A stretch of DNA of 64,000 nucleotides. It comes from Chitinophaga solisilvae. GTDB taxonomy: Bacteria; Bacteroidota; Bacteroidia; Chitinophagales; Chitinophagaceae. The position numbers were made by a program, and so were the translations under genes. This document shows positions 51,146-60,351 of the stretch, in pieces; position 1 is the first letter of the stretch, and every line of letters begins with the position of its first letter. The DNA lies in contig NZ_JAABOK010000001.1 in assembly GCF_009928525.1 (NCBI RefSeq), positions 712,766-776,765 of the forward strand. The letters are read 5' to 3'. The notes beneath the pieces were generated by a model. It was not told where the DNA came from. It saw nothing but the letters and a program-made list of their open reading frames with translations, and ran no database searches.

Positions 51146-52308
51146 ATCTGCAGCATTTCTTTCGCCAGTACAATCATCTTCTCATCACCGGTATATTTTC
51201 CTTTTTCGTCAGAGAGCTTGACTACCGGCGTCCACCGCGGAGCGTCTTCCGGGCGGGCTTCATACATTTTAATGACGATGTTCAGCGGCGTGAGGCCAAA
51301 ATCATTGGTGAAGTTGGTACCAATGCCGAATGACATGCCGATGCGGCCGCGGCAATGCGCAGCGATGGCAGCTACTTTTTCGTAGTTTAGTCCGTCTGAG
51401 AAGATGATCGTTTTTGATAAGGGATCCACCCCTTTGGATTGGTAATGTGCGATGGTATGATCGGCAAACAGTAACGGATCACCGCTGTCATGGCGGACGC
51501 CGTCAAACAGTTTGGCGAACTTTTTATCGAACTGTTCAAAGAAAACAGGGGTGGTGTAGGTGTCTGACAGGGCAATGCCGAGATCGCCGCGGTACACCTG
51601 TACCCAGTGTTCCAGGCCCAGCATATTCGCCATTTTGAAACCGTATTTGGCGCCATGGAACATAAACCACTCATGGGCATGTGTGCCAACCGGCTTTACA
51701 CCGCTGCGCATAGCCAGGTGTACATTGCTGGTACCGATAAAGCAGCCTTCCCCGTATTCCCGCAGTGTTTGTACCACCAGCCGCTGCACGTCCAGCGAGT
51801 GTCTGCGCCGGGTGCCGAAGTCTGCGATCGTGATGCCCAGCTCCTTATAACTTTCTATTTTTGCCCTGGTAATATCCGCCACAACGTTGTCGGCTACACG
51901 TTGCTGCCCTGTCAGCTGATAATACAGTTCACAGATGAGCGCCATCAAAGGCACTTCCCACAGGATAGTCCGGTACCAGTAGCCATCTGCATGCACTTCC
52001 AGGTCTTCGCCGTGCTGGGCAATATGTATCTCTGCCGGATCGTAGCGGTATCCCTGCAGGAAATCCAGGTAGGTGGGGTCCAGGTACGGACAGGTGACAG
52101 TCAGGAATTCCTTTTCTTCCTGGCTCAGCTGCAATTGCCGCATGCTGTTGACCGCTTCCCGCAGCGCGTCCGCAAACCCGGGCGGATAGGCATGTTTGCC
52201 CCGGTTGATAAATTTATAACGGGCACGCGCCTTCGGAAATAATTTTATCACGCAATGCTGCATGGTAAACTTGTAGAAATCATTATCCAGAATAGAACTC
52301 AAAATCAT
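51142..52308 (-). CDS. pncB: Nicotinate phosphoribosyltransferase
   Basis: A 388-residue enzyme from MILSSILDNDFYKFTMQ, the usual PncB start; an earlier in-frame start adds ten residues. It converts nicotinate and PRPP to nicotinate mononucleotide in NAD salvage. Signatures are NDFYKFTMQ, the FGTRRRHSLDVQ segment and GTHAHEW, whose His is the phosphorylated residue in this class. Later VRHDSGDP marks the PRPP site. It is convergent with the metallopeptidase, and the PH-like gene starts divergently behind a close promoter. Confidence 0.95.
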   Translation of the reverse strand: MILSSILDNDFYKFTMQHCVIKLFPKARARYKFINRGKHAYPPGFADALREAVNSMRQLQLSQEEKEFLTVTCPYLDPTYLDFLQGYRYDPAEIHIAQHGEDLEVHADGYWYRTILWEVPLMALICELYYQLTGQQRVADNVVADITRAKIESYKELGITIADFGTRRRHSLDVQRLVVQTLREYGEGCFIGTSNVHLAMRSGVKPVGTHAHEWFMFHGAKYGFKMANMLGLEHWVQVYRGDLGIALSDTYTTPVFFEQFDKKFAKLFDGVRHDSGDPLLFADHTIAHYQSKGVDPLSKTIIFSDGLNYEKVAAIAAHCRGRIGMSFGIGTNFTNDFGLTPLNIVIKMYEARPEDAPRWTPVVKLSDEKGKYTGDEKMIVLAKEMLQI

Positions 52309-52318
52309 AACCGCTTCT

Positions 52319-52345
52319 TTGTATAACAATAATACCATATTTTTG
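52319..52345 (+). promoter_or_regulatory. Bacteroidota promoter for the PH-like gene
   Basis: TTG at 52319-52321 and TATTTTTG at 52338-52345, spacing 16 bases, followed by an ATG 27 bases later. The -7 box fits TAnnTTTG exactly and the preceding TTTG fits the -33 box. This is the best complete promoter seen in the window. Confidence 0.6.
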
Positions 52346-52372
52346 CGCTCTTAATCATATCCAATACCAATT

Positions 52373-52768
52373 ATGCAGAACATTAAAGTTAAATTCCCCC
52401 TTAACCCGCAGGAAACCGTCTTGTACAAAGTAAATGGCAACTATATCAAGAATAAATGGCAGGGCATGCAGGGCGCTGTTTGTATTACCAATGAAAGAAT
52501 TGTTTTCCAGGCTAAGCCGATGATGATGTTTGCCCTGTTTGGCATTATCGGATGGCTGCTCGCCAAAACCAAGAAGGCCAAAGAGTTTCCACTGTCTGAT
52601 ATTACTAATTTCAGCCGCGGAAAATATGGCTTCAATAAAAAGATTGCCGTGTTTGAACTGATAGATGGTACTACCGTGCGTTTTGCTGTTACAGGCAAAT
52701 TCGAAAACTTTGAAGTGGCTTACCAGAAAGCCATGCTGGATGTAAAACCACTCTTCAGCGCCAACTAA
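52373..52768 (+). CDS. PH/GRAM-like domain protein
   Basis: A 131-residue protein with a beta-sandwich PH/GRAM-like pattern: GAVCITNERIVFQA (strand, Asn-Glu-Arg turn, strand), a hydrophobic stretch (about 55-68) and DITNFSRGKYGFNKKIAVFE then TTVRFAVTG. A final helix carries NFEVAYQKAM. This small bacterial family is of unknown function; GRAM-like domains often bind lipids. The hydrophobic part may touch the membrane. It is convergent with the channel gene, three bases apart. Confidence 0.65.
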   Translation: MQNIKVKFPLNPQETVLYKVNGNYIKNKWQGMQGAVCITNERIVFQAKPMMMFALFGIIGWLLAKTKKAKEFPLSDITNFSRGKYGFNKKIAVFELIDGTTVRFAVTGKFENFEVAYQKAMLDVKPLFSAN

Positions 52769-52771
52769 CCG

Positions 52772-53602
52772 CTATAATTTACTGCCGCAGAATTTACAAT
52801 AGTCCGCATTGCTATCGTGTCCTTCACGCATACAATGCGGACATATGCGGTTGTCTACCTCCGATTCATTTTTCAGTCTGCTCATTTCTACCGTTACAAT
52901 ACCGGTCGGTACAGCAATAATAGCATAGCCCATAATCATGATAAGCGCTGAAAATGCCTGCCCCAGCGGTGTTACAGGCGCTATGTCCCCGTAGCCTACC
53001 GTAGTGAGCGTTACCACTGCCCAGTAAACGCTTACCGGAATACTGGTGAAGCCTGAATTGTAGGACGATTCAATGACATACATCACGGAGCCGAGCACGA
53101 CTGTGAGCAGCAGTATGAAAAAGAGAAAGACGGCAATCTTGCGCCGGCTGTGTTCCAGCGCCAGTGCCAGCTGCTTGCTCTCGTTAAGAAATGGTACCAG
53201 TTTGAATATCCGGAAGATACGCATCAGCCGCAGTATCCTGATAGTGAGCAGGAAATGCGCACCGCCGAAAACAAATTCCACATAGGTAGGCAGGATGCAT
53301 AACAGATCTATCAGTCCGTAAAAGCTCAGTATATATGCTTTGGGCCTGTAGCTGCACCATACGCGGAACAGGTACTCAATGGTGAATACGATGGTGAACA
53401 TCCATTCCAGTGTGGTAAAGAGCCGTTCATATTTCAGTTGCAGCGGCGCTACGCTTTCCATCATCACTACCACTACGCTGAGGAGAATTGCAATCAGCAG
53501 CAGGATGTCAAACAGCCTGCCGGCGGGCGTATCCGCCTCAAAGATGATATTATGCCATCGCTGCTGAAATGGTGTGAGCTTCCTGATTTTATCCTTTGTC
53601 AT
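52772..53602 (-). CDS. Voltage-gated-like potassium channel
   Basis: A 276-residue channel with six helices. The voltage-sensor S4 has regularly spaced Arg (TIRILRLMRIFRIFK, 120-134), and the pore filter is TVGYGD (201-206), diagnostic for K+. The C-terminus holds a zinc-ribbon-like CPHC and CKFC pair (Cys254, 257, 269, 272) that is unusual among Kv-type channels and may sense redox state or metals. It should be an inner-membrane tetramer. It stands alone, leftward. Confidence 0.92.
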   Translation of the reverse strand: MTKDKIRKLTPFQQRWHNIIFEADTPAGRLFDILLLIAILLSVVVVMMESVAPLQLKYERLFTTLEWMFTIVFTIEYLFRVWCSYRPKAYILSFYGLIDLLCILPTYVEFVFGGAHFLLTIRILRLMRIFRIFKLVPFLNESKQLALALEHSRRKIAVFLFFILLLTVVLGSVMYVIESSYNSGFTSIPVSVYWAVVTLTTVGYGDIAPVTPLGQAFSALIMIMGYAIIAVPTGIVTVEMSRLKNESEVDNRICPHCMREGHDSNADYCKFCGSKL

Positions 53603-53745
53603 CTTCCTGCAACAATCTCTGGTGAATGTATGTTTACGTTATGCCCTGCTAAAATATGCATATAAAATAAATTAGTTACGGGTTTAACGGTTTCGTATTT
53701 TCGTTAACAACCTGTCATGTGAATTGTTGAATCCTTACCATTTTT

Positions 53746-54198
53746 ATGAAAAAACCTGAAACAGCCAGTATCTTGCGCGCCGGTATCAGCCGCAGCATTA
53801 TCAGAACGCATACCGCATTCCGGTTGCGGCTACTGCATGTATTCTTACAGGAAAAAATAGAGATCAGCGTAGATATGTATTTTATTCTCCGTTACCTGTG
53901 GGGGGAAAGAGATGGCTGCCGGCAGCAGGAACTGGCCGATAAAACAGACAAGGATAAAGCCAGCCTGACCAAACTGCTGGACAACCTCGAAAAAAAGAAT
54001 CTCGTAAAACGCGCGGCTGATGAGGCAGACAGAAGAAGTAAACGTGTCTGGCTGACCGCCAGCGGACGCAAACTGAAGGACAGAGTGTATCCGTTGGCGT
54101 TATCTGTGATGGAGATGGCGGAACAGGGAATTACCAGGCAGGAAATACTGTATGCGCAGGCCGTACTGGAAAAGGTATACAATAATATCCGCCGTTGA
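53746..54198 (+). CDS. MarR-family transcriptional regulator
   Basis: A 150-residue winged-helix regulator. The helix-turn-helix lies about residues 62-85 (QQELADKTDKDKASLTKLLDNLEKK) and the wing has ADRRSKRVWLTASGRKLKD (about 97-115). MarR proteins bind as dimers and respond to small ligands. It precedes DinB and PAP2 genes on the same strand, with a 64-base gap, and may regulate them or itself; no clear palindromic operator is seen in front. Confidence 0.9.
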   Translation: MKKPETASILRAGISRSIIRTHTAFRLRLLHVFLQEKIEISVDMYFILRYLWGERDGCRQQELADKTDKDKASLTKLLDNLEKKNLVKRAADEADRRSKRVWLTASGRKLKDRVYPLALSVMEMAEQGITRQEILYAQAVLEKVYNNIRR

Positions 54199-54262
54199 AA
54201 ATTTTATGTAAAGATGTTAACCCGTTCTGCGGCACATTCACTTGTTTTCCTATCTTTATGGT

Positions 54263-54706
54263 ATGCTGACAGAAATATTAATCAACTTGTTTGAGCGGGA
54301 TCTGAGCCGCCTGGAAGAAGAAATTATGGCGTATGATACGGAAGCGGCCATCTGGCGTATTCCGGAAGGCATTAAAAATCCGGCAGGCAACCTGGTACTG
54401 CACCTCTGTGGTAACCTGCAGCATTTTACCGGCGCTATTCTGGGTAAGAACGGGTATGTGCGGCAGCGGGAACTTGAATTTTCCACCAGAGATGTTCCCC
54501 GCCAGGACCTGATAAATATGATCGGTGTTACACGGCGTGTAGTGCTGACCGTTATACTGGGCCTGGCCGCCGAAGATATGGAGAAAACCTATCCGGAGAA
54601 AGTCTTCGCCAGTGAAATGAGCACCGGACATTTCCTGGTGCACCTGAGCACTCACCTGAATTATCACCTCGGACAGATCAACTATCACCGCCGGTTAACG
54701 AAATAG
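54263..54706 (+). CDS. DinB/DUF1572-like protein
   Basis: A 147-residue protein, from MLTEILINLFERDLSRLEEEI; an earlier start adds seven residues. Four helices and spaced histidines (NLVLHLCGNLQHFTGA, then HFLVHLSTHLNYHLGQINYHRR) fit the DinB/YfiT metalloenzyme fold, in which three His bind a metal. Many members act as thiol transferases or stress proteins; the reaction is unknown here. It is followed by the PAP2 gene after 4 bases, so the two are probably co-translated. Confidence 0.85.
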   Translation: MLTEILINLFERDLSRLEEEIMAYDTEAAIWRIPEGIKNPAGNLVLHLCGNLQHFTGAILGKNGYVRQRELEFSTRDVPRQDLINMIGVTRRVVLTVILGLAAEDMEKTYPEKVFASEMSTGHFLVHLSTHLNYHLGQINYHRRLTK

Positions 54707-54710
54707 TATC

Positions 54711-55379
54711 ATGAAGGAACGGAATCCGTTTCTCCGGTATTTCCGGGAAACATGCGTATCGCTGAAATGGCTGCTGGGGCCGTTTTTTATACTGCTGTTA
54801 CTGGTACTGTCCATGAGAATGATCTACAGCCGGCAGGAAGTATATTTTTATATCAACGGATTACATACCGGAGTGGGAGACTGGCTGTTTCCGAAGATTA
54901 CGGAACTGGGCAGTACTGCCGCCTGTATTGTGCTGACAGTGATACTGACCACTTATAACCGCCGTCAGGGACTGATGCTGGGAGCGGCCTATATCCTGAA
55001 TTCTGTGGTGAGTTTTTCTCTGAAGGCCCTGGTGGCTTTTCCCCGGCCGCGTCCTTATTTTCTGGAACGGGCGCTTACCGAAAAGCTGCCGCATATCTAT
55101 TATGTGCCGGGAATAACCGTGCTTGATAATTTCAGAAGCTTCCCTTCAGGGCACAGCGTATGCGCATTTACAGCGGCAACGATCCTGTCGTACTACGCAA
55201 AAAATAAATACCTTTCCCTGCTGTACTTTCTGCTGGCAGTGCTGGTAGCCTATTCCCGCATGTATATGAGCCATCATTTTCTGGAAGATGTTACTGCAGG
55301 GGCCATGCTGGGAATAGTATTGTCTGTGGTGTGGCTGAGTCTCATCAGGATTGTAGACAAGCGTGTTTCACGTCCATAG
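54711..55379 (+). CDS. PAP2-family phosphatase
   Basis: A 222-residue membrane protein with about six helices. The three catalytic motifs are present: KALVAFPRPRP (motif 1), FPSGHS (motif 2) and SRMYMSHHFLEDV (motif 3). PAP2 enzymes dephosphorylate lipid phosphates such as phosphatidate, undecaprenyl diphosphate or PGP. Its 3' end overlaps that of the leftward next gene by 12 bases. Confidence 0.92.
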   Translation: MKERNPFLRYFRETCVSLKWLLGPFFILLLLVLSMRMIYSRQEVYFYINGLHTGVGDWLFPKITELGSTAACIVLTVILTTYNRRQGLMLGAAYILNSVVSFSLKALVAFPRPRPYFLERALTEKLPHIYYVPGITVLDNFRSFPSGHSVCAFTAATILSYYAKNKYLSLLYFLLAVLVAYSRMYMSHHFLEDVTAGAMLGIVLSVVWLSLIRIVDKRVSRP

Positions 55380-55883
55380 GGCGTTTCCATCTTCCCTGAA
55401 CCGCCGTTCTATTTCTTTCAGAAGGGCGGGATGTATAGGATGGAGAATATCGGGTTGGGCATACTGTGCCATCACTTTTTCTTTCCGGTAGCTGGCAGGA
55501 GTGACGGCAAACCTTGCCCATAGTATCTCGTAGCCGATGTATATTTTATTCTTCCCTTCCGTAACATGATCAGCATGCCCCAGTCTGCGTTCCTCTCCCG
55601 GCGCCAGCGACTGAATTAATCTTGTCTTGTAGGTGGCGCCCATATTGGTTTTGATGATTTCATTCACCGCTACGGTAATAAACCTGTCTTCAGAAGTATT
55701 GATGATATTCCGCTGATACTTGGATGCGACGCTGAAAGCGCTGTTTCTGACGCTTGTAATGCGGGCTACAGCTCTGGCATCTTCTCCTGGGACGGGTGTA
55801 TATACCTCAGACCTGGTGGGGGTGAACCGGCGGCAGATATACCATATTAAAAATATGATGGGAATAGTCAGCAGGACAAACAT
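55368..55883 (-). CDS. Hypothetical protein with N-terminal membrane helix
   Basis: A 171-residue protein with one membrane helix at the very start (MFVLLTIPIIFLIWYIC) and a soluble part of about 150 residues rich in charged residues. A segment MGATYKTRLIQSLAPGEERRLGH and the C-terminal helix (ALLKEIERRFRED) are notable, but no family is recognised. It is convergent with and overlaps the PAP2 gene. Function unknown. Confidence 0.6.
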   Translation of the reverse strand: MFVLLTIPIIFLIWYICRRFTPTRSEVYTPVPGEDARAVARITSVRNSAFSVASKYQRNIINTSEDRFITVAVNEIIKTNMGATYKTRLIQSLAPGEERRLGHADHVTEGKNKIYIGYEILWARFAVTPASYRKEKVMAQYAQPDILHPIHPALLKEIERRFREDGNALWT

Positions 55884-56291
55884 ACAAAGGATTTAGAACC
55901 GTATAATAATCGCGTCCGGATAAAGATAGCGGCTATGATCGGGACAAAAGTAAATTTGATGTTAAACTACCAGAATGATAGTAACACGATCAAAATTATT
56001 GATAGCCAATGATTATTGATTCTTTTTTGATTGGATTAACAAATGAATCACAAAATAAACAGAAAGAAAAGTGCAATTTCGCGTCATTGTTTTTAGGGTG
56101 TTTGTAACCTTGTGCTGCTTTAGATGCTAATCAACTATTTTCCCTGTCAGTTATAGCCATTTTGTTTCCGGTGCCGGCAGGCATACCGGAGGTTTATTGA
56201 TATTGTTTGTTACGCAGTATTCCTGCAGCTGAGCGCAGCGGGTGATACGTGATTTGTCCCGCCGGCCGGCAGTAAAACCCGGCCAGGAATA
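55884..56291. other. 408-base spacer without recognised features
   Basis: AT-rich on the left, GC-richer near the FUSC stop. A short GCCGGCA/TACCGGAG pair around 56173-56190 is too imperfect to call a hairpin. No gene, RNA or member of the palindrome family is visible. Confidence 0.5.
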
Positions 56292-56810
56292 TTATTCCCC
56301 GCCCCGGTCGGTGATGGACATAATCATTTCTGCCGTTTGTTTGGTATAGCGGTTATGAAAGAGAAAAGTGATAAGGAGTCCGAGTATACAACCGGTAAAA
56401 ACAGAGAGTACGCGACCCACGGCAGTATCCCACAGGTGTTGTCCTGCTTCATGTGTCATCACAATGATGGTCGCCGCCAAAGCAGTACGGGTAGCAGGTT
56501 CCAGCTTGAAAATATTGCAGACCACCACCGTAATAAATACCGCCACACTCATCATCAGGATCATATTGGGATGTACCAGCAGCATCAGGAAGCCGGAAGT
56601 GGCGCCCACGATATTGGCTTTAATACGTGTAACCGCCAGCGTTACGGCATCGGAACCATCCGGGGAGAGTACCAGCATAACAGAAATCAATACCCATACC
56701 ACGTCCCGGTAATCCAGCAGCCAGGACAGCAGCATCACTACCAGTACTCCGCTCACGCATTTGGCTGCATAGATCAGCAATCGTTTAATTCGTTCTCTTT
56801 TATTCTCCAT
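56292..56810 (-). CDS. FUSC-family inner-membrane protein
   Basis: A 172-residue protein with four or five membrane helices: RLLIYAAKCVSGVLVVMLLSWLLDYRDVVW at the start, then VLISVMLVLSPDGSD, and so on. It matches FUSC/aromatic-acid exporter-type domains, here without the C-terminal cytosolic part found in full-length members such as AaeB, so it is short. It may export aromatic acids or serve as half of a pump. The divergent PCMD gene starts about 110 bases away. Confidence 0.8.
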   Translation of the reverse strand: MENKRERIKRLLIYAAKCVSGVLVVMLLSWLLDYRDVVWVLISVMLVLSPDGSDAVTLAVTRIKANIVGATSGFLMLLVHPNMILMMSVAVFITVVVCNIFKLEPATRTALAATIIVMTHEAGQHLWDTAVGRVLSVFTGCILGLLITFLFHNRYTKQTAEMIMSITDRGGE

Positions 56811-56883
56811 AGGACAATGTTAGGGATTTTGTTACATATAAAGTTATAGATCAATAATATAGAAGTTCCAATCCGGTTTTTAG

Positions 56884-56891
56884 TACCTTTG
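56884..56891 (+). promoter_or_regulatory. Bacteroidota -7 promoter box (TACCTTTG) for the PCMD gene
   Basis: Exact TAnnTTTG match 27 bases before the ATG of the PCMD protein. No clear -33 TTG. It defines the start of the PCMD/beta-barrel operon. Confidence 0.6.
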
Positions 56892-56918
56892 CTGTTCCAT
56901 AATCATTAACAGATAACC

Positions 56919-58019
56919 ATGAAACTACGGAAGCTATGCTGTGTTGCAGCCATGATAGGCTCTTTGCAGGCATGTATTAAGGACGCTCCTCTTAACCCGG
57001 AAGCAGACATTGTAACCTTTAAGGTAGACGAGAAGCAATTGACAGGACAGGTATTTATTGACCAGAGCAAGGCATCCATTAATTTGTATGTTACGCCTGA
57101 GGCGTTGAAAAGCGGCATTGTTCCGCAGATCACCATCACGCCGGGAGCCACTATCACTAAAACGCCCGCAGGCCCGCTCACAGCGCCTGCCAGCGATACC
57201 CTTCATTTTGACACCATCACCGGCCGTGCCAGACAACAGTTTATCGTTACGGCGGCCAATGGCGCCAGCAGCCGCACTTACAGCGTAAGAGTGGTAACTA
57301 CCGGTATCTGGCAGTGGGATTTTGAAAACTGGGTAACCGATGAAAAGGAGAAGTACCAGTATCCCATTGAGAAAGACAGTGCGGTATTATGGTCTTCCGG
57401 TAATCCGGGCATCGCCATTGCGCTGACAGGTACGCCTAAGTCGCCCGAAGCCTACCCGCTGCGGATGACCACCGATGCCTATCATGGCAAAGGCGCTGCT
57501 GAAATGCAGACGCGTGCAGGTACAGCCTTATCCAACCTGGTAGGTATCAAATTATTCGCAGGCTCCATGTTCCTCGGCGTATTTGATATTGCCAATGCCT
57601 TTGGTGCACCGCTGGAAGCTACCCAGTTTGGTCAGCCCAGCCGCGGTAACGTAGTGCGCTTCACCGGTTACTATAAGTACACACCCGGCGCATTTTATCA
57701 GGACAGAGAAGGTAACAAGGTAGATGGTAAAACGGATGAATGCTCCCTCTATGCGGTACTCTACACCGGTACCAAACGACTGGATGCCACCAATATCCAT
57801 ACTTCCGACAGGGTTATTGCCAGGGCCACCCTCGCAGACGGAACAGCAAAGGCAGGCTGGACCAGCTTCGACATTCCTTTTGTCTATACCCGTAAAGCTG
57901 TAGCCGGAGAGCAATATATGCTGGCCATTGTTGCCTCTTCCAGCAAAAACGGAGACTCCTACGAAGGCGCCGTTGGCAGCCGCCTGGTACTCGATAGCCT
58001 TGAAATTGTACACGAATAA
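56919..58019 (+). CDS. PCMD-domain lipoprotein
   Basis: A 366-residue protein with a lipoprotein signal (MKLRKLCCVAAMIGSLQAC). An N-terminal Ig-like or DUF-type beta domain (about 30-120, ending VTAANGASSRTYSVRV) is followed by the PCMD (putative carbohydrate metabolism) domain (about 125-366: WDFENWV, YHGKGAAEMQTR, GNVVRFTGYYKYTPG, RLVLDSLEIVHE). PCMD proteins are Bacteroidota surface lipoproteins tied to glycan use. It is the first gene of a pair with a small barrel and faces a SusD/SusC pair. Confidence 0.88.
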   Translation: MKLRKLCCVAAMIGSLQACIKDAPLNPEADIVTFKVDEKQLTGQVFIDQSKASINLYVTPEALKSGIVPQITITPGATITKTPAGPLTAPASDTLHFDTITGRARQQFIVTAANGASSRTYSVRVVTTGIWQWDFENWVTDEKEKYQYPIEKDSAVLWSSGNPGIAIALTGTPKSPEAYPLRMTTDAYHGKGAAEMQTRAGTALSNLVGIKLFAGSMFLGVFDIANAFGAPLEATQFGQPSRGNVVRFTGYYKYTPGAFYQDREGNKVDGKTDECSLYAVLYTGTKRLDATNIHTSDRVIARATLADGTAKAGWTSFDIPFVYTRKAVAGEQYMLAIVASSSKNGDSYEGAVGSRLVLDSLEIVHE

Positions 58020-58036
58020 CTGATTAAGCGCAAACG

Positions 58037-58807
58037 ATGAATATTAAACTTACAGCACTGTGCACTGGCATGCTCTTCACAGCATTACAGTTATCAGCTC
58101 AGGAAAATACGACCGCAAAAACAACCACCGGCACTTTCAAACCGGTACTGGAACACCGCATACTGGCAGGCTTTAACTTCGGTGCTACCGCACCCACCAG
58201 CCTCCCGAACACGATCCGTAAAATCAACAGCTATGCGCCCGGATTCTGTCCGTCGCTCGGATATGAACTCGCTTACAGGCCAACCCAGAAATGGGGCGCT
58301 GCCATAGGTGTAAAGCTGGATTACAAGGGAATGACTGTTAAAGATGAGGTATTGTATTTTCCGACCATCATCAACACGGAAGATGGCGGTACCTTTACCG
58401 GTAATTTCAGCGGAAAGAACAAAACCACCGTACGTAACGCCTACGTATCCATCCCGCTCAGCGCCACTTTCACGCCCAATGAGCAATGGCGCTTTCACCT
58501 GGGAGGTTACGCTGCCTGGCTCTTCAGTTCCAACTTCTATGGTAATGTAAGCGATGGCTATATCCGCAACGGCGGCTCCACCGGAGAAAAAGTGAACATC
58601 ACTACTGCCACCTTCGATTTCGGAAAAGATATGCGCACCTTCGATATCGGATTGCAAGGTGGCGCCGAACGGAAAGTAGGTAAGAAACTCAGCGTCATGG
58701 GAGACCTCTCCTGGGGCCTCCGGCCGGTGTTTCCATCTTCCTTTAAAGGAATGGATTTCCCGATGTACAATATTTATCTGACGCTTGGAGTAAGCTATAA
58801 GATATAG
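58037..58807 (+). CDS. Small outer membrane beta-barrel (PorT-like)
   Basis: A 256-residue protein with a signal peptide (MNIKLTALCTGMLFTALQLSAQ). The mature part forms eight or more amphipathic strands with aromatic residues at the ends (HRILAGFNFGATAP, GAAIGVKLDYKGMTV, MYNIYLTLGVSYKI), as in the outer-membrane beta-barrel family of Bacteroidota. It follows the PCMD gene by 17 bases, so the two are co-transcribed, and may form a surface complex with it. Its stop lies next to palindrome 10. Confidence 0.82.
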   Translation: MNIKLTALCTGMLFTALQLSAQENTTAKTTTGTFKPVLEHRILAGFNFGATAPTSLPNTIRKINSYAPGFCPSLGYELAYRPTQKWGAAIGVKLDYKGMTVKDEVLYFPTIINTEDGGTFTGNFSGKNKTTVRNAYVSIPLSATFTPNEQWRFHLGGYAAWLFSSNFYGNVSDGYIRNGGSTGEKVNITTATFDFGKDMRTFDIGLQGGAERKVGKKLSVMGDLSWGLRPVFPSSFKGMDFPMYNIYLTLGVSYKI

Positions 58808-58928
58808 TAATTACGAATTACGAATTATGAATTATGAGTTAGGGCGGAGAACTAAGCGAGTGATGATATAAACCATCCGCTTAGTTCTCCGCCCTAACTC
58901 ATAATTCATAATTCGTAATTCATAATTA
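58808..58928. repeat. Long palindrome 10 (heptad arms)
   Basis: Starts on the first base after the barrel stop. Heptads left: ACG, ACG, ATG, ATG; right: ATG, ACG, ATG, ATG, a single difference. Then GTTAGGGCGGAGAACTAAGCG, a core variant closer to that of palindrome 7 (GGAGA rather than GAAGA). The right arm ends three bases before the SusD stop. Flanking genes are convergent. Confidence 0.95.
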
Positions 58929-58931
58929 AAA

Positions 58932-60332
58932 TCAATTTCCGTCCCACCACAACCTGTCATTCACCGATACTTTCTGATCCGGTTGCGGATTGGTGAGCAG
59001 TTCATTAGCCGGATATGGCCATCTGCGCGGAATAGCTTTTACGATTTCGTCCTGATAGGGTTTCAGTACAGGGAAGCCGGTTCTTCTCCAGTCGTTGTAT
59101 GTTTCGGGAGAGAGGAAGTTGGCTACATATTTTTCTGTGATGATCTGGTTCAGGGCGTTTTCCGTTGTTAAAGCCGGGCGGGCATTCCGGTATGTCTGCT
59201 GTGCATTGGCAGCAATGCCCAGCATATTCATATGAGCGGCGATGGCATCCAGGTATACGGGGGAAGCCGCTGCAGCGCCTTGTTTGATGAGTGTGGCTTC
59301 TGCCTTGATAAACAATGCTTCCGCATAGGTAGCCAGGTACAGGCTGGCGCTTTTACCCGCATAGAAGTTATTGACGAGGGAGAAAGAATCCGGGTCAGGG
59401 GCAGGAACATCGCCTACTCTTCTGCCGGCATAATTGCCTTTATTGCCGATAGTAGCCAGCACAGACAGGCGGGGATCTTTCCTCGATACCAGGGAGTCGA
59501 TGAAAGACTGACCCATTACCACACCGCCGGAAGCGTCGCCGGTATTCATATACCAGGGGTTTTCCGCGGCTCCGCCACCAGGATAGGCTACGAGGGCATT
59601 ATCGCTGTTGCTGCCGAATCCTTTTTTCAGGGCTTCCAGTGCCTTATCGGCCTGCGCCGCGGCAGTATGACCAGGCGCTTTGGTTAAACGCAGGTAATAC
59701 CTTGCCTTGAGCGTCCAGGCGAATTTTCTCCACTGATCCATATCTCCGCCATAAATATAATCTTCCTGCTCAGGTTTTACCTTGCTGACAGGCTGGTCCA
59801 TGAAATACAGGGCGCTGTCCAGCATCTGCTGTATGGTACCGTATACCGCTTCCTGTTTATCATACGCCGGTTGCATGATCTCCGGAATTTTAAATCCCTG
59901 TGAGTAGATCACATTTCCCCACAGGTCACTGGCAATCGCCAGGTTATAGGCATATAATGTTTTCCCGATAGCCGCATAGCCATAATGATGGGCCTGTGTA
60001 GCCTGATTAATCATGATGGTCAGGTTCTGGAAGATGTTGGGATACAGGTAGTAGTTCCAGGTATTGTCAACATCCACCGGTGTAATGGTATAGGACTCCA
60101 GGCTGGGATACGGCTGGTTGAGTGACAGCTGCTGCATCCAGTAGGCGATAATATTGGCGGTGGTACCACCGGTAACTGTTGTGGAGGTGGTAACTATTAC
60201 CTGCGGTAATATCTGCGCTTCCTTTACTGACAGCGGGTTGTTGGGATCTGTATTTATATCCAGGAACTTCTTGCAGCTGCTGCCCATTACAGTGCAGCCC
60301 AAAAAGAGGATCATCGCTTGTATCTTTTTCAT
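58932..60332 (-). CDS. SusD/RagB-like nutrient-binding outer membrane lipoprotein
   Basis: A 466-residue lipoprotein (MKKIQAMILFLGCTVMGSSC with a lipobox, then KKFLDINTDPNNP, the usual SusD start). The SusD-like 2 pattern is visible: a TPR-rich helical part, RKFAWTLKARYYLRL and the C-terminal SPETYNDWRRTGFP followed by RRWPYPANELLTNP. SusD-type proteins bind nutrient oligomers at the surface and form a lid on SusC. The gene lies 19 bases after its SusC partner on the same strand. Confidence 0.95.
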   Translation of the reverse strand: MKKIQAMILFLGCTVMGSSCKKFLDINTDPNNPLSVKEAQILPQVIVTTSTTVTGGTTANIIAYWMQQLSLNQPYPSLESYTITPVDVDNTWNYYLYPNIFQNLTIMINQATQAHHYGYAAIGKTLYAYNLAIASDLWGNVIYSQGFKIPEIMQPAYDKQEAVYGTIQQMLDSALYFMDQPVSKVKPEQEDYIYGGDMDQWRKFAWTLKARYYLRLTKAPGHTAAAQADKALEALKKGFGSNSDNALVAYPGGGAAENPWYMNTGDASGGVVMGQSFIDSLVSRKDPRLSVLATIGNKGNYAGRRVGDVPAPDPDSFSLVNNFYAGKSASLYLATYAEALFIKAEATLIKQGAAAASPVYLDAIAAHMNMLGIAANAQQTYRNARPALTTENALNQIITEKYVANFLSPETYNDWRRTGFPVLKPYQDEIVKAIPRRWPYPANELLTNPQPDQKVSVNDRLWWDGN

Positions 60333-60351
60333 GTTGTACGCTTTGAGATGA

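Noticed and set aside
55884..56291. Hidden small gene or RNA in the 408-base spacer
   Set aside because: No coding pattern, promoter or stable structure could be supported by eye.
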